Under the pieces are notes generated by a model. It was not told where the DNA came from and made no database searches. It saw only the letters and a list, made by a program, of their open reading frames with translations. A DNA stretch of 64,000 bases from contig JAJCYT010000010.1 in NCBI GenBank assembly GCA_029262795.1, forward strand, positions 1-64,000. Reading direction: 5' to 3'. This document shows, piece by piece, positions 7,324-15,932 of the stretch; within the stretch, counting starts at the first letter, position 1; the number at the start of each line of letters is the position of its first letter. The position numbers and the translations under genes are program-made. The stretch comes from Candidatus Fraserbacteria bacterium (GTDB taxonomy: Bacteria; Bipolaricaulota; Bipolaricaulia; RBG-16-55-9; JAJCYT01).

Positions 7324-8532
7324 ATTGTTGAGTTTTAGTGACATCAAATAAAAGGGAACCATCAGAATCATGAGCAATCCAGAAATTAAAATCGCAATGC
7401 TGACGCTAAAAACATTTCCAATCTGCCCCAAAATCGGACCACCCACAACCTGACCAATCGCAAAGGATTGGCTCTGCATCGAAAACACAGTCGCCCTCAC
7501 TTCAGGTTTTGTTGATTGGTTCACCCATGCCTGCACCAAAGGTTCGACATTGCCCCGCAATGACATGGGCAACCAAAAGGCAAAAACGGCCCACCAGAAG
7601 TTGTTTGCTATTGCAAATCCAGCGATTCCTAATGCAACCAAAATATTGATGATAAAAAGGGCTTTGGCCACTGTTTTATTTGTGTTGGTATCCACTCGTC
7701 GCTTGATCCACTCAGTTGCAATGAGGCCCAATATCATGGAAACGGCATTGATCATGCCAAACCACACGATGTTGTCTAAATTTCCCAAATCAGGCAGCCC
7801 AATATCCAGAACATGCTTAGTCCAAAGCCGATCGAATGCCTCGGTGGTCATGCTGTAAATGCCCACAATAATAAAGATCAAAACCAGTATTCGTTGGGTA
7901 CGAACGACTTTGAGCCCCTGTAGAAATGTTTCTTTGGTAGATGCCCACAATTTCAAACTGTCTTCGGCTGCCTTTTTAAAATCTGTTTCTGGCATCGTAA
8001 ACAATAAATAGATAGCCAGACCGAAAAACAATCCACCCCCTACCAAAATGGGAACATTCAATTGAATACTGGCCAGGGCCACACTTGCTATCATTCCTAA
8101 CAAAGCAGTGGCTTGCCCGACCTGGACGCCCCGAAGAAACGCTTTGCCAGCTTGTTTTTCACCAATTTCTTCGCTGATCCAGGCCTCTTTTGCGCCACTG
8201 GTAAAGGTAAATCCTATGCCCCAAATCACTTGTGCCAACAACACGGTTTCAAATCGGGGAATCGCGCCTTCAACGACGAATCCCAACCCAATCAGTGCAT
8301 AACCGATGATGACAGAACGCCTTCGGCTATAGGCATCGGCCACAACGCCTGTGGGAATTTCAAAAAGAAACACGGACAGTTCCAGCACGGTCCCCACCAA
8401 AACCAATTGAAGTGGGTTCATCTGCACCACAGTGACGTGATAGACCAGGTTAACAGTCACCACCAGCCAAAATAAAAAACCCTGAACACCACTAATGGTC
8501 AGATAAACGGGATATGCAGAAAGCTTTTTCAA
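7309..8532 (-). CDS. MFS transporter, probable drug/metabolite exporter
   Basis: 407-residue 12-helix major facilitator protein. The loop between helices 2 and 3 carries FEIPTGVVADAYSRRRSV, a form of the family's motif A (G-x-x-x-D-x-x-x-R-R), and a long cytoplasmic loop after helix 6 (about residues 178-205) splits the two halves. Such proteins use the proton gradient to move small molecules; the substrate cannot be told. The start is a TTG located one codon after the stop of the upstream lipoprotein gene, with only a weak CAGGG before it, which suggests translational coupling. The 3' end overlaps the shared terminator. Confidence 0.87.
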   Translation of the reverse strand: MKKLSAYPVYLTISGVQGFLFWLVVTVNLVYHVTVVQMNPLQLVLVGTVLELSVFLFEIPTGVVADAYSRRRSVIIGYALIGLGFVVEGAIPRFETVLLAQVIWGIGFTFTSGAKEAWISEEIGEKQAGKAFLRGVQVGQATALLGMIASVALASIQLNVPILVGGGLFFGLAIYLLFTMPETDFKKAAEDSLKLWASTKETFLQGLKVVRTQRILVLIFIIVGIYSMTTEAFDRLWTKHVLDIGLPDLGNLDNIVWFGMINAVSMILGLIATEWIKRRVDTNTNKTVAKALFIINILVALGIAGFAIANNFWWAVFAFWLPMSLRGNVEPLVQAWVNQSTKPEVRATVFSMQSQSFAIGQVVGGPILGQIGNVFSVSIAILISGLLMILMVPFYLMSLKLNNKGDS

Positions 8533-8535
8533 GGG

Positions 8536-9420
8536 TTATTGTACCCTGGCCTGCGCAATGCAGATATCGCTTAAGCTATTGGGGTCTTTGTAAAAAACTG
8601 TGAGTGTACTCTGATCGGCCACAGACAATACCCCATTGTTCCTTACAGGTGCTGCGGATACCAGCGTCATCCCTTCAGGCGGCCCTTCAAACACGCCTGT
8701 GTTGGGGCCGGTTTCCAGCAACCACAAAATATTTTCTCGATCTCCTGTGGCAGCAGATTCAAAAGCTGCAGACAAATAAATTGCATCCTGATTTTGAATT
8801 GAAATATTATTATCCGGGTCGATCACTCTAAAAAATGCCTGGCGGCCCACTCTAATAGATGTTGTAGGCGTTTTGCTCCCATCGAGGATTGCACATTGGC
8901 CGTTTCCAATGCCACTCCCCCCGTCAGTTAAGGATTTAATCTCCAACACCTCTGTTAAAACATTGCTCCTTTGCCCGGCGGTGTCAATCAGAGCAAAAGA
9001 CACTTCAAAGGTGCCAATGGCAAAAGCGGGCACATGAAAGGTACGCGACACGGTAATTGACCCTCGCTGTCCCATTGCGCCCTCGTCTGGATAAACTTTG
9101 CCCTCAAGCAGGGTGGAATTATTGTCGATGCTTAGATTGCCGGAAAGGACACGGGCCTGAACCTCAACCGAGGCATTGTCCGGCCCGACATCTGCATTAA
9201 GGTCTTCGTAATTGAAGGCAAAATTCACCTCTGTGCTTTCGCCAGCTTGTAGCTCGGCAGGGACAATCACCAGATTCAAAATTTGAGAAGGTGTCTTGGG
9301 CATCGAGGGTGGTTGCTGTGGCGTTTCTGGCGCAAAAAAACTTGCCAGATCGCATCCCGACAAGGCAAATATTAAAAGCAACGGGGATAAGACACGCAAA
9401 ATAGTATGAAAATAAACCAT
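8536..9420 (-). CDS. Putative lipoprotein with beta-sandwich domains
   Basis: 294 residues with a lipoprotein signal: hydrophobic residues 8-22 and lipobox LSGC, so the mature protein would be lipid-anchored at Cys23. A Pro-rich linker (ETPQQPPSMPKTP) is followed by two beta-rich regions: about 48-160, Ig-like (LQAGESTEVNFAFNYED and IGTFEVSFALIDTAG), and about 170-294, with a possible Cys pair. I do not recognise a named family or any catalytic motif. It is followed directly by the MFS gene, with which it is probably cotranslated, so a role beside that transporter is possible but unproven. It has no SD, and its promoter seems to start transcription at the ATG. Confidence 0.7.
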   Translation of the reverse strand: MVYFHTILRVLSPLLLIFALSGCDLASFFAPETPQQPPSMPKTPSQILNLVIVPAELQAGESTEVNFAFNYEDLNADVGPDNASVEVQARVLSGNLSIDNNSTLLEGKVYPDEGAMGQRGSITVSRTFHVPAFAIGTFEVSFALIDTAGQRSNVLTEVLEIKSLTDGGSGIGNGQCAILDGSKTPTTSIRVGRQAFFRVIDPDNNISIQNQDAIYLSAAFESAATGDRENILWLLETGPNTGVFEGPPEGMTLVSAAPVRNNGVLSVADQSTLTVFYKDPNSLSDICIAQARVQ

Positions 9421-9425
9421 GCGAT

Positions 9426-9454
9426 ATTATTGAAAAACAACCCTCCATGTTCAA
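9426..9454 (-). promoter_or_regulatory. Promoter of lipoprotein-MFS pair, probably leaderless
   Basis: On the minus strand TTGAAC (9454-9449), 17 nt spacer, AATAAT (9431-9426), then only five bases before the ATG at 9420. The predicted start falls on or next to the start codon, and no SD is present, consistent with a leaderless mRNA. Confidence 0.5.
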
Positions 9455-9594
9455 CCCCTTTAATAAAAATGAGTTGAATGAAAAACACCTGATCGGCATT
9501 TTCCTTGAAAAATGCATGACAATACATAAAATTAACAATTTCCAGATATTGATTGAACATATAACGATAATTTGAAATTTTAGTTGGAGGAATC

Positions 9595-10236
9595 ATGGCC
9601 ATTGAAATTGCAGCAGAAGCGCGCGCAGAAAAAACACCGCGCCAGATTCGCAGAGAAGGGTTTGTACCTGCGGTTGTTTATGGAACAGGTGTCAATGAAC
9701 AGATTCAGATTTCAGAACGGAATCTGAAAAAAGCATTGTCTACCGCCACCCGCAGTTCTCGCTTTACCCTACAAGTGGGAGGCAACAACTACGATGCCTT
9801 CTTACGTGAAGTTCAATATCATCCCTTGAGTGACAACGTTTTGCATGTTGATTTTTATCAACCAAAGGCAGAACAACATGTCACCATGCGTGTGCCAATC
9901 AAACTCAATGGCACTCCCATTGGTTTAAAAATGGGTGGCAACTTGTTTAAAATTCTGGAATATATTCCCCTTCGTGGTGAAATGGACAAAATTCCCGAAC
10001 GCATTGACGTTGAAATCACCAATATGGATGTGGGCAGTGTATTGCGTCTGGGAGACTTGGAATTAGAAGGCGTTTCTATGCTGTTGCCTCTGGACAGCAC
10101 CATCGCCACTGTGAAGATTCCTCGCCGCGTCGCTATGGAACTCGAAGCTGAAGAAGAAGGCGCTGAAGGCGCTGAAGGCGCTGAAGCTGTTGAGGGCGCT
10201 GAAGCTGCACCTTCTGATGAAGAAGCTTCTGAGTAA
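9595..10236 (+). CDS. rplY: 50S ribosomal protein L25 / general stress protein Ctc
   Basis: 213-residue protein of the long (CTC/TL5) L25 form that binds 5S rRNA in the large subunit. The N-terminal 5S-binding domain (EARAEKTPRQIRREGFVPAVVYG) and the C-terminal TL5 beta domain (EHVTMRVPIKLNGTPIGLK, then LRGEMDKIPERIDVEI) are both present. The tail from about residue 182 is acidic and repetitive (Glu, Ala, Gly), as is common in this family. The ATG at 9595 has TTGGAGG seven bases before it. The peptidyl-tRNA hydrolase gene follows after 15 bases, a pairing conserved in many bacteria. Confidence 0.95.
   Translation: MAIEIAAEARAEKTPRQIRREGFVPAVVYGTGVNEQIQISERNLKKALSTATRSSRFTLQVGGNNYDAFLREVQYHPLSDNVLHVDFYQPKAEQHVTMRVPIKLNGTPIGLKMGGNLFKILEYIPLRGEMDKIPERIDVEITNMDVGSVLRLGDLELEGVSMLLPLDSTIATVKIPRRVAMELEAEEEGAEGAEGAEAVEGAEAAPSDEEASE
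10159..10203 (+). repeat. GGCGCTGAA 9-mer repeats in the L25 tail
   Basis: Three consecutive copies of GGCGCTGAA from 10159 to 10185 and a fourth at 10195-10203, coding Gly-Ala-Glu units. This short in-frame repeat could change tail length by slippage. Confidence 0.85.
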
Positions 10237-10251
10237 CACCCACTTTAATCA

Positions 10252-10815
10252 ATGAGTAAAAAAGCGGTCTTCGGGCTAGGAAATCCCGGAGACCGCTATA
10301 AACCCACCCGCCACAATATCGGTGCTGAAGCCGTTCTGACTTACATCGGACAAACCAAACAAAGAATCCGACCAAAGGAAGATGGGTTTTCTTTGGCCTA
10401 TGAATTTAAAAATCATCTTTGCTTTCTTCCTCAGACGTATATGAACCTGAGTGGTGTGGCGGTGGCCGATGCCGTGGAATACCATCAACTAAGCCTGAAA
10501 GATTGTTTGATTGTTTATGACGATGTGGATATCCCACTGGGTCAACTGCGACTTCGGGAATCCGGTGGCCCTGGAGGGCAAAATGGGATGAAATCGATCA
10601 TTGGGCAATTGGGCAGCAGAAACTTTCCAAGATTGAGAATTGGAATCGGTCAGGAGAATTTTGGTGGCGATTTAGGTGAATTTGTGCTCGATCGTTTTGA
10701 CCGAGAGGAACAGGAACTTTTAACCAAGGTGCTTTATAAAGCAGCAGATGCCATTGCCTGTTTTTTAAATGAAAATTTACAAACCAGCATGAATCGCTTC
10801 AATGGTCCTGTATAA
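10252..10815 (+). CDS. pth: Peptidyl-tRNA hydrolase
   Basis: 187 residues, the normal size. Releases peptides from prematurely detached peptidyl-tRNA so that the tRNA can be recycled. The N-terminal VFGLGNPGDRYKPTRHNIG holds the catalytic His and Asn; PQTYMNLSG, YDDVDIPLGQLRLRESGGPGGQNGMKSI and RLRIGIGQ are all intact, so the enzyme should be active. It lies 15 bases behind the L25 gene in what looks like one transcript. A clear SD is not seen before the ATG, so coupling to L25 translation is likely. The stop codon overlaps a TATAAT-like string at 10811 that lacks a -35 partner. Confidence 0.96.
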   Translation: MSKKAVFGLGNPGDRYKPTRHNIGAEAVLTYIGQTKQRIRPKEDGFSLAYEFKNHLCFLPQTYMNLSGVAVADAVEYHQLSLKDCLIVYDDVDIPLGQLRLRESGGPGGQNGMKSIIGQLGSRNFPRLRIGIGQENFGGDLGEFVLDRFDREEQELLTKVLYKAADAIACFLNENLQTSMNRFNGPV

Positions 10816-10961
10816 TGCAAAGTATGACACTTAAGACCCATAAACGCGGTGTGTGTAAGTAAGTAAACAAACGTTCAATTTAACGTAATGATCGTCTGAC
10901 TTATTCATCATATTCAACAATAAACGGTTGATTGCTGGCTTTATCTAAAAAGGAGGGCATC

Positions 10962-11840
10962 TTGCCAATCAAAAATATTGATTTACCCCCTGGTCACAAA
11001 TACTTCCCAGGTTTGGAAGCAGATGATTTTACACACCCCTTGGATCGTGATGCCCTCAATGTGCTCAGAAACATTCCTGTGCTGGATCAAGTGATTAATT
11101 TCATAAATAAAGAGATGATCGAACGGGCAATGTATTTAACGTACATTTCACAAAGTGTGCGCGTCAACGAACGCATGATGCCCCACGTCTATGAAAAATT
11201 TCTCTGGGCGGTTAAAGTTTTGGATTTAGAAGCTGAATTGGCAGACCAAGGCAAACCATTGCCTGAGCTTTACATTACTCAAAACCCAGTGTTCAATGGA
11301 TTCACTGGTGGAACAGACCAAACCTTCATTGTATTGAATTCTTCCATTATCAATTGGACCGATGAAAAAGACTGGTTTTATGTGCTGGCCCATGAGTTAG
11401 GCCATATCAAAGCAAATCACGTGCTTTATCTGACCGTTGCCAGAATTGTTCTGGAAGGGCTGCGTCAGATAAATATCCCCGGAATTGATCTTCTGATCAT
11501 CCCCATTTTGGAATGGATGCGAAAAGCTGAATTGACGGCTGATCGAGCCGCTGCTTTATGTTTGCAGGAAGAAGACCCTTGCTTGGCCATTCACATGAAA
11601 TTTGCCGGTGGGGTCACCAATATGGAACATTTGGACTTGGAAGAGTTTATTCGCCAGGTTGATCTTTATGCGGAGCGAGACAACATAGTGGATATTTTTT
11701 CAAAAGTCATGCTCAGCACGTTCCGATCTCATCCATTCCCCATCTTCCGCGCCAAGGAATTGCGTGAGTGGATGAACGGTTTTGAGTACGAACGATTGAT
11801 GCGAAAAGGTCGTACCCAGGAACCTGCAGGGGTTTCGTAA
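10962..11840 (+). CDS. M48 family zinc metallopeptidase
   Basis: 292 residues. The zinc-binding HELGH motif sits in YVLAHELGHIKANHV (about residue 146), and the third ligand Glu in ELTADRAAAL about 55 residues later, the HtpX/Ste24-type arrangement. The segment between them is hydrophobic (LLIIPILEW) but no clear signal peptide is present, so the protein is probably cytoplasmic or peripheral at the membrane. The TTG start at 10962 is chosen because AAGGAGGG lies just upstream; the frame extends 10 codons further but without an RBS. It is followed by the clpC gene, another protein quality-control factor, though clpC has its own promoter. The cleavage targets are unknown. Confidence 0.88.
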   Translation: MPIKNIDLPPGHKYFPGLEADDFTHPLDRDALNVLRNIPVLDQVINFINKEMIERAMYLTYISQSVRVNERMMPHVYEKFLWAVKVLDLEAELADQGKPLPELYITQNPVFNGFTGGTDQTFIVLNSSIINWTDEKDWFYVLAHELGHIKANHVLYLTVARIVLEGLRQINIPGIDLLIIPILEWMRKAELTADRAAALCLQEEDPCLAIHMKFAGGVTNMEHLDLEEFIRQVDLYAERDNIVDIFSKVMLSTFRSHPFPIFRAKELREWMNGFEYERLMRKGRTQEPAGVS

Positions 11841-11881
11841 AAGATGAAACGAATGAAGTTGGTAATTGTATATCGGAATGT

Positions 11882-11907
11882 GTGTCCTTGAAAGGCTTTT
11901 TGGACAC
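11882..11907 (+). promoter_or_regulatory. Inverted repeat across the clpC -35 region
   Basis: GTGTCC (11882-11887) and GGACAC (11902-11907), perfect 6 bp arms 14 nt apart, enclosing the predicted -35 box TTGAAA. It could be a repressor operator, or the terminator hairpin of the M48 gene, since a T-run lies inside it. Confidence 0.45.
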
Positions 11908-11916
11908 TTCTATAAT
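11888..11916 (+). promoter_or_regulatory. clpC promoter
   Basis: TTGAAA (11888-11893), 17 nt spacer and consensus TATAAT (11911-11916). Predicted start near 11922, giving a 5' untranslated region of about 75 nt. Confidence 0.75.
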
Positions 11917-11929
11917 TTAAAGTAGAGAT

Positions 11930-11968
11930 TCTAACGAACCAAACATAATCTCAGCTCTGTTCGTTAGA
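11930..11968 (+). promoter_or_regulatory. 10 bp inverted repeat in the clpC 5' untranslated region
   Basis: TCTAACGAAC (11930-11939) and GTTCGTTAGA (11959-11968) are perfect reverse complements with 19 nt between them, starting about eight bases after the predicted transcription start. It is not a CIRCE element (TTAGCACTC-N9-GAGTGCTAA). It could be a stress-repressor operator or an RNA hairpin that affects clpC mRNA. Confidence 0.6.
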
Positions 11969-11998
11969 GGGACAGCAATCCACGAAAGGAGTGGTTGC

Positions 11999-14461
11999 AT
12001 GCATGAAATGTATGATCGCTTCTCGGCAGAGGCCAAAGAAATCATGGGGGTTTCTTACGCTGAGGCCGAAGAATGGAAGCACGACTATGTAGGAACAGAA
12101 CATCTCTTGCTGGCACTGCTCAAGGTGCGCGGGACCACCGTGTATCGTTTTTTGGAAGAGCAGAGTGTTACTTATGCAAAGGTGTATGCTGAAACTGAAC
12201 GTGTTGTGGGCAAAGGTGAACGTCGATTCCCCACCGATGACCTAAAACCCACGCCACAATTGAAACGAATTATTATTTTGGCCCATAATGCCGCCCAGCA
12301 ATATGGGCATCATTTAATTGGCCCTGAACACTTGCTGCTTGGTCTGATGGAAGAAGGCAACAGCGATGTGGTCCGTATCTTAAACCACCTCGGCGTTGAT
12401 CGCAGCAAATTGGGTCAATTGTTGTCCTCCACTCAACAAAGCAAAGGCACTTCTGGCCGACGATTACATCGTTGGGGCAGTGGTGAGGAACGCAAGGGGG
12501 GCAAGTCGTTTGAGTTTGGCCGAAACTTGGTTGAAGAAGCCCGCGCGGGTCGTTTAGATCCTGTGTTGGGACGTGAAAAAGAAATTGAACAGGTAATTCA
12601 AACCTTAAGCCGTCGCAAGAAAAACAATCCGGTACTCATTGGTGAACCTGGCGTTGGTAAAACCGCCATCGTAGAAGGGTTGGCTCAAAGGATTGCCAGC
12701 AACGAAGTCCCCTCTGTCTTAATGGACAAGGAAATCCTTGAGTTAGACATGGCTTCAATGGTGGCTGGGACCAAGTATCGCGGCGAGTTTGAACAACGTT
12801 TGAAAAACTTGATCAATCAAGTGGAATCATCCAAAAACATTATTTTGTTCATCGACGAATTGCACACCGTGGTCGGTGCCGGTGGTGCTGAAGGCGCAAT
12901 TGATGCCTCAGCGATTCTAAAGCCACCCTTGGCCAGTGGCATGATTCAGTGCCTGGGGACTGCAACCCTGGATGAATATCGCAAGTACATCGAAAAAGAT
13001 TCTGCCCTGGAACGTCGTTTCAAAAAGATCGTTACGGCAGAACCCTCTATCGACGATGCGATTGAAATTCTCAAAGGGTTGCGCCCTCGTTACGAATCAC
13101 ATCACGGTGTCAAAATCAGCGATGATGCAGTGGTGCAGGCTGTCAAGTTATCCGATCGTTACATCAACGATCATTTCTTGCCGGACAAAGCCATTGACTT
13201 AATTGATGAGACTTCGGCCAAAATCAAACTGGCCAGCACAGCACCTACGCCTGAAATTCGTCAACAGGAAGAGCAGCTCGCTGGTCTTGAGCAAGAAAAA
13301 ACTCTGACCATTGCTAATCAAGACTATGAGCGTGCTGCTGAAATTCGCGATGAAATTCGTGAAATGGAAGTGCTGTTACAACAACTTCATGATGAATGTG
13401 AAGATTGTGAAAGCTTTGTGACCGGGAATGACATTGCCAAAATGGTCTCCACCTGGACTGGTGTGCCTTTGGGCCACATGCGTGAGGAAGAATCTCAACG
13501 AATGGTTCATATGGAAGATGTGCTCCATGAAGATTACATCAACCAAAACGAAGCGGTTAAAGCCATTTCACAATCCATTCGGCGCGCTTATGCGGGTGTA
13601 AAAAACCCGAAACGCCCGATTGCATCTTTCCTGTTCCTGGGTCCAACTGGGGTGGGTAAAACCTACTTAAGTAAAGTGTTGGCCAACTTCCTGTTTGGCA
13701 ATGAAGATTCACTCATCCGCATCGACATGAGTGAATACATGGAGCGTTTTTCCGTGTCTCGCCTTATTGGTGCCCCTCCAGGCTATGTGGGGTACGATGA
13801 AGCTGGCGAACTCACCGAAGCCGTCCGTCGTCGTCCTTATGCTGTGGTGCTTTTTGACGAAATTGAAAAAGCCCATCGCGATGTGTTTAACATTCTGTTA
13901 CAGGTAATGGATGATGGCATCCTGACCGACGCTCAAGGACGGCATGTGGATTTTCGCAACACGGTGTTGATTATGACCAGCAATTTGGGCAGCAAAGCCA
14001 TTACCGATCGCACTTCGTTGGGATTCAGCGCGTCCGATTTGGATGCAGTGGAATCGTACAAAGAAATGCAGGGTCGCGTTATGGGTGAAGTGCGCGAGTT
14101 GTTCCGACCGGAGTTTATCAACCGCTTGGATGACAACATTGTGTTCCGCCAGTTGGAAGAAAAAGACATCGGAAAAATCGCCGACCTGATGATTAATGAA
14201 TTGAAGGACCGTTTGGCTGATCGAGACATTTTTATCGAATTGACCAGTGGCGCCAAGAATTTGTTGGTTCAGGAAGGTTACGATCCCAAGTTTGGTGCGC
14301 GTCCAATGCGACGCACGATCGAACGGCTGGTGGAAAATCCAATTTCAGACAAATTACTGGAAGGCAAGTTTGTTGCCGGCGACATCATCGAAGTTGGGAT
14401 GAAGGGTGACGAAATCAACTTCAAGAAGAAAAACAAGACTTTGGTGAAACAAGAACAATAG
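11999..14461 (+). CDS. clpC: ATP-dependent Clp protease ATPase subunit ClpC
   Basis: 820-residue AAA+ unfoldase that feeds proteins to ClpP. Order of domains: two Clp N repeats (1-145), first nucleotide-binding domain with Walker [10 protein letters not shown] near residue 214, a middle region containing a UVR-type helix ([20 protein letters not shown], typical of ClpC rather than ClpA/ClpB), second nucleotide-binding domain with GPTGVGKTY near 547, and a C-terminal D2-small domain. The ClpP-docking tripeptide LGF is visible in TSLGFSASD near 672, so it probably partners a ClpP encoded elsewhere. AAAGGAG lies seven bases before the ATG. Own promoter, inverted repeats and terminator; no ctsR or mcsAB beside it, unlike Bacillus. 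Confidence 0.97.
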   Translation: MHEMYDRFSAEAKEIMGVSYAEAEEWKHDYVGTEHLLLALLKVRGTTVYRFLEEQSVTYAKVYAETERVVGKGERRFPTDDLKPTPQLKRIIILAHNAAQQYGHHLIGPEHLLLGLMEEGNSDVVRILNHLGVDRSKLGQLLSSTQQSKGTSGRRLHRWGSGEERKGGKSFEFGRNLVEEARAGRLDPVLGREKEIEQVIQTLSRRKKNNPVLIGEPGVGKTAIVEGLAQRIASNEVPSVLMDKEILELDMASMVAGTKYRGEFEQRLKNLINQVESSKNIILFIDELHTVVGAGGAEGAIDASAILKPPLASGMIQCLGTATLDEYRKYIEKDSALERRFKKIVTAEPSIDDAIEILKGLRPRYESHHGVKISDDAVVQAVKLSDRYINDHFLPDKAIDLIDETSAKIKLASTAPTPEIRQQEEQLAGLEQEKTLTIANQDYERAAEIRDEIREMEVLLQQLHDECEDCESFVTGNDIAKMVSTWTGVPLGHMREEESQRMVHMEDVLHEDYINQNEAVKAISQSIRRAYAGVKNPKRPIASFLFLGPTGVGKTYLSKVLANFLFGNEDSLIRIDMSEYMERFSVSRLIGAPPGYVGYDEAGELTEAVRRRPYAVVLFDEIEKAHRDVFNILLQVMDDGILTDAQGRHVDFRNTVLIMTSNLGSKAITDRTSLGFSASDLDAVESYKEMQGRVMGEVRELFRPEFINRLDDNIVFRQLEEKDIGKIADLMINELKDRLADRDIFIELTSGAKNLLVQEGYDPKFGARPMRRTIERLVENPISDKLLEGKFVAGDIIEVGMKGDEINFKKKNKTLVKQEQ

Positions 14462-14496
14462 CTTGTTGAAATTTAGATAAGAATCAGGCAAAACTA

Positions 14497-14526
14497 AAAG
14501 GGCCAAGCTTCGGCTTGGCCCTTTTT
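14497..14526 (+). terminator. clpC terminator
   Basis: 12 bp stem AAAGGGCCAAGC / GCTTGGCCCTTT with a TTCG tetraloop and a five-T run. The radA start follows 19 bases later, so radA must be served by readthrough or by a promoter not clear to me. Confidence 0.93.
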
Positions 14527-14544
14527 ACATTTTAGGAGCGTATT

Positions 14545-15900
14545 TTGGCCATTGTATACAGCTGCAAAAAGTGCGAATTTCAATCCCCAAAATGGCTGGG
14601 CCGTTGCCCTCAATGCAATGCCTGGGATACTTTTGGAGAAATCAACGAAGCGGTACAAAAAGCCACCAAGGCAGCTACAGCGACAGTGGTCAACCCTCAA
14701 AAGTTGGACCAAATCGAACTCCCGCAAACCAATCGCTGGCCCAGTGGGATGGTGGAGTTTGACCGAGTATTGGGAGGCGGAGCCATCCCAAGTTCGGTCA
14801 TTCTCATTGGTGGGGAACCGGGGATAGGAAAATCTACGCTATTGTTGCAAGTGGCTGCTGCACTGGCCCAAAGCCCTATACAGGACAAACCCATTCTTTA
14901 TGTCTCCGGTGAGGAAGCAGCACCCCAAATAAAGCTCCGCGCCCAACGGCTGAACATGGGCAGCTTGGATCGACTGCTGATATTAAACGATCAAAGATTG
15001 GTTGGCGTTCAAGCAGCGGTGGAGAAAACCAATCCGGGAGCGTTAGTGGTGGATTCGGTTCAATCCATCTTGCCAGAAGCAGGTAAAGAAGGCTTGGGCA
15101 GCACGTGGCAGGTCGGCCAACTCACCTTTGAATTGAATCAACTTGCGAAAGATAAAAAGATTCCCGTGTTTTTGATTGGGCATGTGACCAAGGCAGGAGA
15201 ACTGGCCGGACCCAAAGCCATTGAACATTTGGTTGATGTGGTTCTCTATCTTGAAGGGACTCGGCATGGGGAAGTCCGCTTACTGCGCTCGGTCAAAAAT
15301 CGTTACGGCTCCACAGCGGAATTGGGCGTGTTTCAAATGGCAGCAGATGGCCTTAAAGACATCGCCAACCCCTCAGAATTTTTCACGCAGCGAGAAGGCC
15401 CCGCTTTGCCAGGGTCTGTGATTGTGCCAACCGTTGAAGGCACTCGCCCGATTTTAGTAGAGCTTCAAGCTTTGGTCGCTTCCAACCGCAGTGGTGGTTA
15501 TGCTCAACGCCGCGCCACGGGGCTGGATGTAAACCGTGTGGTTTTGCTGATGGCCGTTGTGGAAAAAAGACTTGGGATGAATGTGGGCAATGACGATGTG
15601 TATGTCAATGTGGCCGGTGGGCTGAGTGTGCGCGAAACCGCTTGTGATTTAGGCACTTGCCTGTCCGTCATCTCCAGCTACAAAAACAAATCGATTCCCA
15701 CAGACACCGTGGTGGTAGGCGAAGTCGGTTTGTCCGGTGAAATTCGGTTGGTCAGCAGGCTTGAAGCCCGCTTGCGCGAAGCGGCACAATTGGGGTACAA
15801 AAGAGCGATAGTACCGGCCGGAGAAAAAGGATTGAAAACACCACTTGAAATTCAGCAGGTACAGCACCTCGGCGAGGCCGTTGAGCGACTTGGGCTTTAG
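14545..15900 (+). CDS. radA: DNA repair protein RadA
   Basis: 451 residues, the usual size. RadA is a RecA-like helicase that promotes branch migration during recombination repair. The N-terminal zinc finger C-x2-C ... C-x2-C (CKKCEFQSPKWLGRCPQC), Walker A GGEPGIGKSTL, the RadA-specific KNRYG motif (SVKNRYGSTAELGVF) and the C-terminal Lon-protease-like domain (GGLSVRETACDLG, VVVGEVGLSGEIRLV) are all present. TTG start at 14545 with AGGAG six bases upstream. It is followed after 32 bases by disA, the arrangement found in many Gram-positive and related bacteria where the two act in DNA damage response. Confidence 0.96.
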   Translation: MAIVYSCKKCEFQSPKWLGRCPQCNAWDTFGEINEAVQKATKAATATVVNPQKLDQIELPQTNRWPSGMVEFDRVLGGGAIPSSVILIGGEPGIGKSTLLLQVAAALAQSPIQDKPILYVSGEEAAPQIKLRAQRLNMGSLDRLLILNDQRLVGVQAAVEKTNPGALVVDSVQSILPEAGKEGLGSTWQVGQLTFELNQLAKDKKIPVFLIGHVTKAGELAGPKAIEHLVDVVLYLEGTRHGEVRLLRSVKNRYGSTAELGVFQMAADGLKDIANPSEFFTQREGPALPGSVIVPTVEGTRPILVELQALVASNRSGGYAQRRATGLDVNRVVLLMAVVEKRLGMNVGNDDVYVNVAGGLSVRETACDLGTCLSVISSYKNKSIPTDTVVVGEVGLSGEIRLVSRLEARLREAAQLGYKRAIVPAGEKGLKTPLEIQQVQHLGEAVERLGL

Positions 15901-15932
15901 CCGCCGCAAACAGGCAGTTGGGAGCGTACACT

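Noticed and set aside
10811-10816. TATAAT overlapping the pth stop as a promoter for the M48 gene
   Set aside because: No -35 at 16-18 nt and no extended -10; it is partly forced by the GTA TAA stop context.
11930-11968. clpC upstream repeat as a CIRCE element
   Set aside because: Arm sequence and spacing (TCTAACGAAC, 19 nt) do not match TTAGCACTC-N9-GAGTGCTAA.
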